From positions 1-64,000 of the forward strand of contig JAUILP010000008.1 of NCBI GenBank assembly GCA_030432875.1: a stretch of 64,000 bases of DNA, given 5' to 3'. The translations under genes were made by a program, and so were the position numbers. The DNA is from Oligoflexia bacterium (GTDB taxonomy: Bacteria > Bdellovibrionota_B > Oligoflexia > Oligoflexales > JAGOVF01). The notes under the pieces were generated by a model. The model searched no databases. It worked only from the letters and a program-made list of their open reading frames with translations, and was not told the origin of the DNA. Of the stretch, positions 43,660 through 52,697 are shown one piece after another (the first letter of the stretch is position 1; each line of letters starts with the position of its first letter).

Positions 43660-44898
43660 CTAAGTTTGCGCAGGCTTTTCAAGAGACTCCTGCCTAATAA
43701 TGTCTCCAATGTGCAAAGCCACGGGACTTTCAATAAGAACTTTAGTTTCATTGTGGGCGACAGAAACATTTTCGAGAGAATTCGCATGAGTCATCTGGGT
43801 AACAAGAATGCTAACATTTTTTCCTTGCTGCGTTACCACATCGATATTTTGTGGCAGTTTTAGACGGTTGCGCAACGTAATTTCATAGCGTCCATCATCA
43901 TGAACACCACTAATGACGCCGACAAAATCCATGGTTTTTTTATAGCCGCCATTTTTGGTTTCATGAGATCCCTCTGGCAAATTCCCAAGAAAAAAACCGG
44001 GCGTATAACCGCGATGAGTATAAGACTCTAACTCTTCGCGCCACTGTGGATCATAATGGTAATTGCCTGATTTATAGGATTCCAGAGCTTCCCTATAAAC
44101 CTTTACGGTAGTCGCAGCATAAAGTAAACCTTTGTGCCTTCCCTCTATTTTAAGACCATCAACGCCAGCATCAATTATCTTGTCAATAAATTCTATGGTG
44201 CATAAATCCTTGGAATTAAATATATAAGACCCGGTTTCATCTTCATATACCGGAAAATATTCGCCCGGGCGGGTTTCCTCAACCACGTTATATTTCCAGC
44301 GGCAGGTATTGGCACATAGTCCGTGGTTACTGTCTCGTTCAGAAAAATAGGAACTCAACTGACACCTTCCAGAATAAGCCATGCACATAGAGCCATGCAC
44401 AAAAACTTCTAGCTCCATACCAGGGACTTTATCTCTAATTTTGCGGATTTCATTTAAGCCCAGCTCCCTCGCCAGTACCACGCGTTTTGCGCCCATATTT
44501 TGATAGCTCTTCACAGCCAAATAATTAGTGGTACTCGCCTGTGTACTCACATGAATGGGTATGTCTGAATGCTCTCTCACTAAGGTCATCACACCAATAT
44601 CGGCAACGATAACCGCATCGGCATTACACTCCTCCAAATATTTTATAAATTTGGGCAAGGCCTTAATATCTCGTTCATGGGCGATAATGTTGAGAGCAAC
44701 GTATACCTTTTTACCCATCGAATGAGCAAGATTGATGGCTTCTTTAAGTTCTGGCATGGAAAAATTGCTCGACTGAGCCCTTAAATTGAATGCTTTTCCA
44801 CCGAGATAAACAGCGTCAGCACCGTAACGCAAAACCGTAGAAAGTTTTTCCATGCTGCCCGCAGGGGCTAGGAGTTCAGGAATAGTCGTTACACTCAT
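43660..44898 (-). CDS. U32-family protein (TrhP/YegQ-like tRNA hydroxylation protein)
   Basis: The start at 44898 (MSVTTIPELLAPAGSMEKL) matches the family; AAGG lies nine bases upstream. Landmarks are AGSMEKLSTVLRYGADAVYLGGKAFNLRA, HVSTQASTTN, and the Cys set C172, C179, C195, C199 (GSMCMAYSGRCQ, GLCANTCRW) that binds an Fe-S cluster in TrhP/UbiU-type proteins. TrhP supplies hydroxylation of uridine-34 in tRNAs using prephenate. The length of 412 aa fits. The older label collagenase-type peptidase U32 is not supported for this subgroup; RlhA or UbiU are other members. It is monocistronic. Confidence 0.85.
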   Translation of the reverse strand: MSVTTIPELLAPAGSMEKLSTVLRYGADAVYLGGKAFNLRAQSSNFSMPELKEAINLAHSMGKKVYVALNIIAHERDIKALPKFIKYLEECNADAVIVADIGVMTLVREHSDIPIHVSTQASTTNYLAVKSYQNMGAKRVVLARELGLNEIRKIRDKVPGMELEVFVHGSMCMAYSGRCQLSSYFSERDSNHGLCANTCRWKYNVVEETRPGEYFPVYEDETGSYIFNSKDLCTIEFIDKIIDAGVDGLKIEGRHKGLLYAATTVKVYREALESYKSGNYHYDPQWREELESYTHRGYTPGFFLGNLPEGSHETKNGGYKKTMDFVGVISGVHDDGRYEITLRNRLKLPQNIDVVTQQGKNVSILVTQMTHANSLENVSVAHNETKVLIESPVALHIGDIIRQESLEKPAQT

Positions 44899-45573
44899 TT
44901 TGAATGACCTTATAGTTATAGCTTTACAGAAAAAATTAGCGAATAATATCATCCCTAAAATCTGGTTCTGATAGAGGATTGGCATGCAAGGGCACAAAAA
45001 TTCTCATATCCTTTAGAATACATCCCGGCCCTGATATTTGGCCCAAGATCCAAAATAGTAGATCAAATTAATCATGTTTTTTGATGACATGCCATTTTTT
45101 TTTACGATTTTTTTTTCATTTCCTAGACCTTGAATCTTTTGGTTAAGTCCCCCCTTTTCATGGCCGGGAAACTTGGCATAAAGTCATAAATAATTTGTCT
45201 TTGGCACGAAACAGAGCTTCGGGCCCGCGACTAATGAGTAATAAGAAGAGCTGGCAACATAGTGTTTATAGTATAATATATTGTTTTTATTGTTTTTTTA
45301 AGCAAATTGACAAAAAAATCTCTCTTTAATTGATGCCCGATGGCGCTGCAGCCTCGCACCGCCACCAAAAAACCTTGGGCAGCTAGCCTAAGAAAATGTT
45401 TTGATTTTTGATAGACATCTCGTTTTTCCTAGCTAAGCTGAGGAGGTTGTTGCTTGGCAAAGTTTCCTTAGCTATCATCTCGAACACGGAAAATGTAATT
45501 ACAATAGGCATGCTAGCGCCAGTAATGTTTTTTGAAAACTGAACGTTAACAACACCTACTATTTTTAAGGACA
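44899..45573. other. Non-coding stretch
   Basis: This 675-base spacer separates the divergent U32 and ketosynthase genes. It is AT-rich with long T runs, apart from a short GC-rich patch near 45331-45365 (GATGGCGCTGCAGCC). TTGACA at 45307 has no matching -10 box at the usual distance. A small minus-strand frame at its right end is judged spurious. Confidence 0.35.
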
Positions 45574-46797
45574 ATGACAATTTTTATGCCACCAATATAT
45601 ATTTATGCGACTAGCATTTGGTCCTGCGCCGGGAGAGGTGGTAAGACTTTGTGGGATCAGCTTCAAAAATCGTCATTTCCCTCGTTTTCGGGGGAAAGTC
45701 CTCCCTTTTTAGGACGATTAGGGAAAGAAAACAACCTCACCTTAAAAAAACTAAAACAAAGAAATAAATTTTGTACTCGCCTCGATAGAACGATACTTAT
45801 GGCTCTGGCCTGTGGAGAAGAACTCTTAAAATCAGAAGTAGGACAATGTCTCGATTGGCAAAATGTCCCCATCGTTGCAGGATCAGCCCGAGGAAGTATC
45901 CAATCGATAGAAAATTTTCATAAGGATTTTTTGGCGAAAAAAAAACCAAATTTTCTCGCCAGTCCGCTTACCACTCCCGGCTTTATGGCTTCTGCACTTG
46001 CTCAGGAACTGGAAACACTGGGTGGTGCTTATTATCTTTCTTCAGCATGCTTGACAAGTTTACATTCCCTTCACCTTGGAACACTACTGGCAAATTCTAG
46101 CATGGACAGTAGTGCTGAATTAGGTTCAGGGGTGTTAGTTATTGGCGCAGAATCATGCCTCACCCCCTACTATATAGCTCAGCTCGATGCCCTAGGGGTT
46201 ATGGCAAAACCTGAGTCTCATTCTAGCGATTTAGGACAAAATCAAATCGCACAAAAATATCCTCACTGTGCCTTTCATGCGGAGCGAACAGGTATGGTGC
46301 TGGCAGAAGGGGCGGCTGGGGTCATGCTCGGATCACGCTATGCCCCTAGTAAAAAACCCATGGCAAAAATACTTGGCTTTGGGTTTAAGAGTGAGCCATC
46401 TACTCTCACAGGCATAAGCGCTGATGGCCTTGCGTTGCAAAAGGCTGTATTAGATGCCTGTCAACAAGCGGGCATAAAGCCAGAGGACATTGATGTCATT
46501 GTCGCCCACGGTTCAGGGACTCAGTTAGGTGATGCTGCCGAAATAAAGTCCTACCAAAATATTTTTGGTGAAAGCATGCCCTATCTTTGCACTTTTAAAT
46601 GGTTGCTTGGCCATACTCTTGGAGCCTCTAGCCTGATGTCCGCTGTTATCGCCGCACAAATGCTGCAGAATAATGAAGTGCTTGCCATTCCTTATCTAGA
46701 CCAAAATGTGAGTCCCCCAAAAAAGATTAAAAATATTTTACTCACTGCTCTTGGGTTCGGCGGGCAAGCTGGGGCCATGGTGATGCAAGCGGTATGA
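45574..46797 (+). CDS. Beta-ketoacyl-[acyl-carrier-protein] synthase (FabF-like)
   Basis: A thiolase-fold condensing enzyme of 407 aa. The catalytic Cys lies in LSSACLTSLHSL, the first His in VAHGSGTQLGD and the second in FKWLLGHTLGAS, giving the Cys-His-His triad of KAS I/II enzymes. The active-site surroundings differ slightly from FabF (ACLTS instead of ACATG), and no acyl carrier protein, ketoreductase or acyltransferase gene adjoins. It could therefore act in a secondary or modified fatty acid pathway rather than core elongation. AAGGA is only two bases from the ATG, so the start is uncertain; an ATG four codons later is possible. It converges with nadB. Confidence 0.85.
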   Translation: MTIFMPPIYIYATSIWSCAGRGGKTLWDQLQKSSFPSFSGESPPFLGRLGKENNLTLKKLKQRNKFCTRLDRTILMALACGEELLKSEVGQCLDWQNVPIVAGSARGSIQSIENFHKDFLAKKKPNFLASPLTTPGFMASALAQELETLGGAYYLSSACLTSLHSLHLGTLLANSSMDSSAELGSGVLVIGAESCLTPYYIAQLDALGVMAKPESHSSDLGQNQIAQKYPHCAFHAERTGMVLAEGAAGVMLGSRYAPSKKPMAKILGFGFKSEPSTLTGISADGLALQKAVLDACQQAGIKPEDIDVIVAHGSGTQLGDAAEIKSYQNIFGESMPYLCTFKWLLGHTLGASSLMSAVIAAQMLQNNEVLAIPYLDQNVSPPKKIKNILLTALGFGGQAGAMVMQAV

Positions 46798-46801
46798 TTT
46801 A

Positions 46802-48397
46802 CTACTCTTTGGGATCAAGACGATAGTGACAACCCAGCGATGTTTTGTTGTGCCACGCAGCCTGGGCTATAAGGTTTGCCGTTGTTACAGCATTGCGCAG
46901 CTCCAGAAGATCGGAAGATAGGCGTGCCCTGCGGTAAAACCTGAGAATTTCTATTTCGATATGCCTAAGATCGCGAATGGCTCTTGAAAGCCTTTCATCA
47001 TCGCGGGCAAGGCCCACATAATTCCACATAATAGAACGAATATGATTCAAATCTTGATCAATAATAGCGGGATCCGGAATAAATTCACCCGTATCTTCCC
47101 AGGTAAGGACATCATCAGGCGAGGTTCCACTTTGTTCGAGAACTTTAGCTTCGTGCAGGTGCTCAGCACACATAGCCCCCCAGGTTAAGCCCTCAAGCAA
47201 GGAAACACTGGCCAGGCGATTGGCACCATGAACTCCCGTGCATGAAGCTTCACCAACACTATATAACCCTGTAACGGATGTGCTACCTTGTTCATCCACC
47301 CATATCCCCCCGCAGCTATAATGAGCAGCAGGAGCAACGGGAATGGCATCACGGGTAATATCAATTTTATGTTTTAGGCACTGAGCATATAAATTGGGGA
47401 AAATATTTTTAATCTCATCAGGTGAGCGGTAAGATTTTAAGTCCAAATAAACATGGGGAAGCTTCTGAGCTGACATTTCCGTATAAATACTGCGCGCTAC
47501 GACATCTCGCGGTGCTAAATCAAGCCATTCGGGCGCATAATTTTGCATAAATGGTTTGCCATCCTGAGTGACAAGACGAGCCCCAGCTCCACGTACCGCT
47601 TCAGATATTAAAAATGGAGGAACACCCGTTTTATGAAAGGCTGTAGGATGAAATTGAATATACTCTAAATTGATGACTCGGGCCCCAGCACGCGAAGCCA
47701 TAGCAAGCCCATCACCGAGAGAACCCGCAGGATTAGTTGACCTTAAATATATTTGCCCAAGACCACCTGACGCAATAACCGTAGCTTTTGCCGTAATGGT
47801 ATAAACCATTTCGCTTTCAAGATCAAGAACGTGAGCACCAAGTGCTCTTAGCGGTTCATACATGCGGCGGCGATCTCTAGCATGATGGTGGGTTGTCAAG
47901 ATATCAATCGCAAATTGGTGGGGTATGAGTCTGATCCGAGGATGACTCCTTAAGGTTTCAATCAGGCTATTTTCAATACTTTTGCCCGTAGCATCCCGGC
48001 AATGGGCTATGCGAGCAAAGCTATGTCCCCCTTCTTTTATCAGTCCGAGTTGACCATTACTGGTTTTATCAAATGTGAATTTCAAGCGCTTTAAAAAAAA
48101 TTCCTCAAAATAATGAGGCCCCTTTTGCGCAATTAATTTTACGGCGGCCAAGTTATTCTGCTGGGCCCCTGCAGCAAGGATATCGGTAACCAAAGAAGAC
48201 GGATCCTCGCCTTCCGCACTCTGATAAACAATGCCTCCTTGAGCCCAAAAGGTATTTGATTCTGCGGGATTTTTTTCTTTAGTGATGATGGTTACCTGAT
48301 GACCTAGATCGGCAGCTTTAAGGGCTGTGACTGAGCCCGCAATACCACAACCAACAATAAGAACATCGGTTTCAAAATTTTTATTAATGGCGTGCAT
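46802..48397 (-). CDS. nadB: L-aspartate oxidase
   Basis: The flavoenzyme (531 aa) oxidises L-aspartate to iminoaspartate, the first step of de novo NAD synthesis. It opens with the FAD-binding DVLIVGCGIAGSVTALKAADLG and has family blocks ESNTFWAQGGI, TVIASGGLGQIYLRSTNPAGSLGDGLAMA, RGAGARLV, HYSCGGIWVDEQG, GEASCTGVHGANRLASVSLLEGL and a C-terminal helical part. The active-site region PAAHYSCGG fits NadB rather than fumarate reductase. It follows nadA by 41 bases in an operon. nadC is not in the window. Confidence 0.96.
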   Translation of the reverse strand: MHAINKNFETDVLIVGCGIAGSVTALKAADLGHQVTIITKEKNPAESNTFWAQGGIVYQSAEGEDPSSLVTDILAAGAQQNNLAAVKLIAQKGPHYFEEFFLKRLKFTFDKTSNGQLGLIKEGGHSFARIAHCRDATGKSIENSLIETLRSHPRIRLIPHQFAIDILTTHHHARDRRRMYEPLRALGAHVLDLESEMVYTITAKATVIASGGLGQIYLRSTNPAGSLGDGLAMASRAGARVINLEYIQFHPTAFHKTGVPPFLISEAVRGAGARLVTQDGKPFMQNYAPEWLDLAPRDVVARSIYTEMSAQKLPHVYLDLKSYRSPDEIKNIFPNLYAQCLKHKIDITRDAIPVAPAAHYSCGGIWVDEQGSTSVTGLYSVGEASCTGVHGANRLASVSLLEGLTWGAMCAEHLHEAKVLEQSGTSPDDVLTWEDTGEFIPDPAIIDQDLNHIRSIMWNYVGLARDDERLSRAIRDLRHIEIEILRFYRRARLSSDLLELRNAVTTANLIAQAAWHNKTSLGCHYRLDPKE

Positions 48398-48438
48398 TTT
48401 AAAACAGTACTTCCAGTCGAGGGTTACTAAGCTGAGAC

Positions 48439-49485
48439 TTAAGAAAAATTAAGCATATTGTTGATGCAGCGCAGTGCCTTAAGCCGAATTTCTTCCGGCA
48501 CCATAACTTCATAACGCTCATAAACCAACGCATTAAGCGTGTCCTTTAAGGTAATGGTTTTCATATGGGGACATCTCACCGAACATAAACGCACCAATTC
48601 TTTGTCGGGATTATCTATGGCGATATTATCCCCCATGGCACATTCCGTGAGGCAAAGAAAATGAGCTTTTTTATTCTCACGAACATACTTAATCATCGCA
48701 CTTGTGCTACCCGAAAAATCACTGGCAGCGACGACTTCTGGACTACACTCCGGATGGGCTAATACAGCAATATCGGGATACTGGGACCGTGCTTGTTCAA
48801 TATCTGCAACGGTGAACTGCTCATGAACTTCACATTTTCCTGGCCAGGAAACGATTTCGTAATCTCCTGATAACTGCCTCACATCAACTGTTCCTCCCAC
48901 ACGTTTCGGTACAATGATGTGCTTGCCCGTGCTTCGGGCCACATTTCCTGCCAAATATTCGTCGGGAACAAATATAATCGTATCTGACTTTAAGGAGCTG
49001 ATAATATGTTCGGCATTTCCGGAAGTACAGCAGATATCACATTCGGCTTTAACCTCTGCATAGGTGTTTATGTAGCAAACCACAGGAACACCTGGAAAGC
49101 GTTCTTTTAGAGCCCTCACGTCTGCCCCCGTAATACTGCCAGCAAGCGAGCAACCCGCTTTATCCGATGGAACTAACACTTTTTTTTGTGGATTCAGGAT
49201 TTTCGCCGTTTCCGCCATAAACTCAACACCACAAAAAACAATAATTTCAGCATCAGTTTTGGCTGCGGCACGACAAAGTTCTAAAGAATCACCGCGAATA
49301 TCTGCTGCGAGATGATAAACGGCAGGCTCCATGTAATTGTGTCCGAGTACTACCGCATTTTTGCTCTTTTTTAGGGCATTTATTTTTTCGACAGTATCAT
49401 AAATAAAAGGAACTTCAATATCAGGGACCATGCCCTTGAGTAGGGTCTGTATCTCACTAAGGCTTAAGTTTCGTGGACTTCTCAT
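48439..49485 (-). CDS. nadA: Quinolinate synthase
   Basis: The enzyme (348 aa) condenses iminoaspartate with dihydroxyacetone phosphate to quinolinate using a 4Fe-4S cluster. It has VVLGHNYMEPAVYHLAADIRGDSL, a Cys in SDKAGCSLAG, DICCTSGNAEHI, ECSPEVV and VRCPHMKT, consistent with the three cluster ligands of the family. TGGAGAG lies seven bases before the ATG. It is the first gene of the nadA-nadB operon, in a 369-base spacer opposite mltG. Confidence 0.96.
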   Translation of the reverse strand: MRSPRNLSLSEIQTLLKGMVPDIEVPFIYDTVEKINALKKSKNAVVLGHNYMEPAVYHLAADIRGDSLELCRAAAKTDAEIIVFCGVEFMAETAKILNPQKKVLVPSDKAGCSLAGSITGADVRALKERFPGVPVVCYINTYAEVKAECDICCTSGNAEHIISSLKSDTIIFVPDEYLAGNVARSTGKHIIVPKRVGGTVDVRQLSGDYEIVSWPGKCEVHEQFTVADIEQARSQYPDIAVLAHPECSPEVVAASDFSGSTSAMIKYVRENKKAHFLCLTECAMGDNIAIDNPDKELVRLCSVRCPHMKTITLKDTLNALVYERYEVMVPEEIRLKALRCINNMLNFS

Positions 49486-49854
49486 CTATAACTCTCCATA
49501 TAAAACGAATTTAATTCTGGCACAGTATATAACAGGTCTTTAGGGAGCAATAGCTGAGATTTTAATCATTTTTACACTGAGAATTGTATAAATTTTGTTT
49601 ATGAATAGAGAGAAAGATTAATTATTCTATTATTTTAGATGGTTAAAAGTTTAAACCCCTACTAGCCTCTCCTCATCTAAACATCTAAGAAGTCTATCGG
49701 AACGAGCACCCCCTTGATGCAACCAGCAATCACGGCGCCCAAAATAAAAAAGGTGCAATGCTTTGTCTATGGCATTAACATATTATTTTAGATAACTTTT
49801 CTGACCTGTGACTGGCATTTGTCTCTTCGGTTCAATAATTTACGGGATTAAAGC
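49486..49854. other. Divergent non-coding spacer between nadA and mltG
   Basis: This spacer carries the promoters of nadA (minus) and mltG (plus). An AT-rich centre (around 49600) and a string at about 49728-49748 resembling one near 37964 are the only things noted. No NAD-responsive operator could be recognised. Confidence 0.35.
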
Positions 49855-50898
49855 GTGAATACCTTTTTGCGTATGACTTTGAAGTTCATTTTGGGTTGCC
49901 TATTAATCTTAGTGATGTTGTTAGTTATGGGACGCTGGTATTTACTGGAATGGAGTGAGACTCAAATTCCTTTGGCAGAAGCCAAAAGCGTTGTCCTCCG
50001 TCAGAATCAATCTCTGGCTAATTTTGCAAATAATTTGGCAGATCATGGTCTTGTTGATTCTGCTTTTATGTTTCGTTTGCTGGTAAAATATGAAGGAAGC
50101 TACCCTGATTTTAAAGCCGGAAGTTATCGCTTCGAGGGCCTTATTAGTCCTTCCCTCCTCATTAAAGAAATTAAGGAAGGGCGCATCTATGTTGAACCCG
50201 ACCTCGTCATTAGCATTCCAGAAGGATTTACCTTAAAACAGATTGCCTCACGGCTTGCCGCTCGCGGTATTGGAGACGAAAAAAATAATCTTCTCTATTT
50301 TAAAGACCCAAAAACGACAAAACTTTATGGTATAAACGCCCAAAGTCTTGAAGGTTATTTATACCCTGCCACCTATTTTTTTTATGATGGCATACCTACC
50401 CTTGAAACGGTTGTTTCCACAATGGTTAAGCGTTTTTTCAAATCAATTCCCGAAAGTTTACGTGAGGATTTAAAAGCGCTAAATTTGTCCTTTGAAGATG
50501 CGGTCATATTTGCCAGCCTCATCGAAATGGAAAGTTTTTTTGACGATGAAAAACCCAAAGTTGCCGAAGTTATTTGGAACCGGCTAAAAAAAGGAATACC
50601 ACTGGGGATTGACGCGGCCCTTATTTACGGAATAGATGAATATGGGGGTGATATTACCTGGAAACACCTAAAAGACACAAAAAACCCTTATAACACGAGA
50701 ATTTACAAGGGACTACCGCCTACAGCCATCGGAGCACCTTCTGCAAGCTCATTTTCTGCCATTGTTACGCCAAGTCATGAAGGATATTACTACTATGTGC
50801 TTTTACCCGGTAATAGCAAAAGACATTATTTTTCAAAAACATTGGAAGAACACAACAAACAAGTTAAAATTTTAATTAAAGCGCAAAAACGTCCGTGA
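49855..50898 (+). CDS. mltG: Endolytic murein transglycosylase
   Basis: MltG (YceG) cleaves nascent glycan strands and helps set their length. It has an N-terminal membrane anchor (about 8-28), a LysM-like first part and the catalytic YceG domain. The catalytic Glu is E224 in ASLIEMESFF, followed by AEVIWNRLKKGIPLGIDAAL, YNTRIYKGLPPTAIGAPS and YYYVLLPGNSKRHYFSKT. The length of 347 aa is typical. The start is GTG, with only a weak GGGA upstream. No dTMP kinase or holB follows, unlike many genomes. A PilZ gene begins 63 bases downstream. Confidence 0.95.
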   Translation: MNTFLRMTLKFILGCLLILVMLLVMGRWYLLEWSETQIPLAEAKSVVLRQNQSLANFANNLADHGLVDSAFMFRLLVKYEGSYPDFKAGSYRFEGLISPSLLIKEIKEGRIYVEPDLVISIPEGFTLKQIASRLAARGIGDEKNNLLYFKDPKTTKLYGINAQSLEGYLYPATYFFYDGIPTLETVVSTMVKRFFKSIPESLREDLKALNLSFEDAVIFASLIEMESFFDDEKPKVAEVIWNRLKKGIPLGIDAALIYGIDEYGGDITWKHLKDTKNPYNTRIYKGLPPTAIGAPSASSFSAIVTPSHEGYYYYVLLPGNSKRHYFSKTLEEHNKQVKILIKAQKRP

Positions 50899-50961
50899 CG
50901 AAGAGATTTGGTGTTTCTAAATCTATTTTGACTTTATACCTACAAGCAGGGAGTCGCATCA

Positions 50962-51423
50962 ATGCCAGAGAAAAAATCAAAAAGTAAGCCGTCCACCCCA
51001 AAGGCAAAAAAGAAGGCAAAAAGCCTTGATGTCGTCAGCAGCAAAGAAGACCGTTTTTCAGGCCGCAGGATTGGCGTTGATCTTTTGGTGAGTTATCGCT
51101 CGAAAGGCAATTATTTGTTTGATTTTTGCCGAAATCTCGGTTCAGGAGGTATTTTTCTAAAAACGGAAGAACCCCTTACCCCTGGCGAAGAGCTCGAACT
51201 CACCTTCACAATACCCAATTCCAGTGAGGTTATACTCACTAAGGGTCAAGTGATGTGGGCCCAGCAAAATGTTAAAAATAGGCCGGAGCTTATTCCGGGT
51301 ATGGGAGTGCAATTTGTCGGCTGCACAGAAACAGATCGCAAAAAACTCGACGACTTAGTGGCAACCTATAACGCAAATTATGCCCCAAAGCAGCAAGATA
51401 AAAAGAAAATTAAACAGGCTTGA
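50962..51423 (+). CDS. PilZ-domain protein
   Basis: A 153-residue protein with a Lys-rich N-terminal extension (SKPSTPKAKKKAKS) and a PilZ domain (about 33-140). The c-di-GMP signature is recognisable as the Arg pair in FSGRRIGVDLLVSY and the NLGSGGIFLKT turn in place of D/N-x-S-x-x-G. It is a candidate c-di-GMP receptor, in the group typical of deltaproteobacteria and their relatives. AGGGAG stands before the ATG. It probably shares the mltG transcript. The EAL protein at 32828 could supply turnover of the ligand. Confidence 0.85.
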   Translation: MPEKKSKSKPSTPKAKKKAKSLDVVSSKEDRFSGRRIGVDLLVSYRSKGNYLFDFCRNLGSGGIFLKTEEPLTPGEELELTFTIPNSSEVILTKGQVMWAQQNVKNRPELIPGMGVQFVGCTETDRKKLDDLVATYNANYAPKQQDKKKIKQA

Positions 51424-51562
51424 ATAAAATACTCACCCCCGGCCAAGTGATAAAAAGATATTCTAGTTTATACTTTTTAACATATTCTATTAATGCATTA
51501 GAATCACTTAGTATTTAAAATAATACTTGATTTTTATAAAAATTAGTATTAATAATCCCCGC

Positions 51563-52045
51563 ATGATTATTAATATTATAAAATATATCGAAAACCACCT
51601 TATTGACGATGAACTCTATTTTCACATTCCAGACATCCATGGCCGCTTTCTTTATGCCATCCATTGGTCTAAAAAAATGGGCAGAAATTACTGGCACATC
51701 CTCGAAAAGGAACGACAAAGTGAATGGCGTCTCACGACATCCGATTTTATAGCTTTCTTACAAACAAAAGCGATTGATATGAGGAAACTAGAGGCAATAT
51801 TGACCGATACGATCGTTAATCAAGTTGTTATGGCGAAACTTCTCATGGAAGAAGCCAGGAAACTCTATGGTGATGACATATTAAATGGTTATATCACGGC
51901 CACCGAAAAATTTTATACTTCACTCTTAAAAGTCATTAGTGACATGGTACCTAAACAACCAGACAAAGAGTCAGATATTATCTCTGCTCAGGATTTAGGC
52001 TCGCATCACCGTTTGATCAATAACAAACTACGTGTTATCAATTAA
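51563..52045 (+). CDS. Hypothetical protein
   Basis: From the ATG at 51563 the protein has 160 residues; a TTG twelve codons earlier is possible, and neither has a clear ribosome binding site. It contains ELYFHIPDIHGRFLYAIHWSKKMG and a long helical region (KLEAILTDTIVNQVVMAKLLMEEARKLYG). There are no signal peptide or membrane segments. No family is recognised. It lies between the PilZ gene and the truncated haemoglobin gene on the plus strand. Confidence 0.6.
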   Translation: MIINIIKYIENHLIDDELYFHIPDIHGRFLYAIHWSKKMGRNYWHILEKERQSEWRLTTSDFIAFLQTKAIDMRKLEAILTDTIVNQVVMAKLLMEEARKLYGDDILNGYITATEKFYTSLLKVISDMVPKQPDKESDIISAQDLGSHHRLINNKLRVIN

Positions 52046-52105
52046 CACAAATCCCACCTCTGGAGGCTGTAAACAAGATGGCTCTAACAAATTCAGGCCT
52101 CAGAT

Positions 52106-52471
52106 TTAGGCACTCTTGCTAATAATTTGCGATAAGAATTTTTTTTCTTTGCTAAGCCAGATGTCAATAAAATCTTGCGATAGTCCTTCGGCCTCGAGAG
52201 CCTCTCTTAGCAAGACATGCCGACGCATAAAGTGAGATTTCCTAACCATAAGCGGTCGGTGGGCGGCAATCAGACTCTTACCTTGATATTCTTGTGGCCC
52301 ACCCAGTAGTGCCTTGGTAAAGGCTAATTGCTTTTCTATGAGTTCATCTTTATCTTTGTTCCAAAAAAAATAGCCGATAAAGACATCGCTAAACGCAGCA
52401 TCATAAAACCTCTGCAAACACTGCCGAAGACATTTCGTACCAATTAAAATGTAAATGTTTTTTTGGTCCAT
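52106..52471 (-). CDS. Truncated haemoglobin-like protein
   Basis: The start at 52471 gives 121 residues, with GAGG seven bases upstream. The pattern RFYDAAFSDVFIGYFF, QLAFTKALLGGPQEYQGKSL and AAHRPLMVRKSHF fits the truncated (2/2) haemoglobins, with H71 in the proximal-His position and a second His at 80. The product could bind O2 or NO through haem. Group I or III could not be settled. The ribosome binding site directly follows an intrinsic-terminator structure (52487-52527), so expression may depend on readthrough. Confidence 0.8.
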   Translation of the reverse strand: MDQKNIYILIGTKCLRQCLQRFYDAAFSDVFIGYFFWNKDKDELIEKQLAFTKALLGGPQEYQGKSLIAAHRPLMVRKSHFMRRHVLLREALEAEGLSQDFIDIWLSKEKKFLSQIISKSA

Positions 52472-52486
52472 GATTGCCCTCTCTTT

Positions 52487-52527
52487 AAAAAAAACAATCC
52501 CCGACAATAATAACGTTATTGTCGGGG
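52487..52527 (-). terminator. Intrinsic terminator/attenuator just before the truncated haemoglobin gene
   Basis: The arms CCCCGACAATAA (52499-52510) and TTATTGTCGGGG (52516-52527) form a perfect 12-bp stem with a five-base loop. On the minus strand they are followed by ATTG and eight T (52494-52487). The T tract ends only 16 bases before the haemoglobin ATG. It may simply end transcription from the barrel gene at 52698, or act as a leader attenuator of the haemoglobin gene. Confidence 0.85.
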
Positions 52528-52697
52528 AAAAAAAAGGTCAAAAAAGGGAGGTATCAGAAACTTGCCAAATTAATGATAACTGGCAAAGGTGTATACAAAA
52601 TTACCTGAAGGGTCATACTCAATTCTTAGTTACAGTCCTCTAAAAATGCGGCACTTTTTTACCTATTGGTCAGTGACATTTCGTGTTTTTATCCTAA

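Noticed and set aside
45383-45580. Minus-strand 65-codon frame before the ketosynthase gene
   Set aside because: It overlaps the ketosynthase start, has no supporting features and reads like antisense noise.
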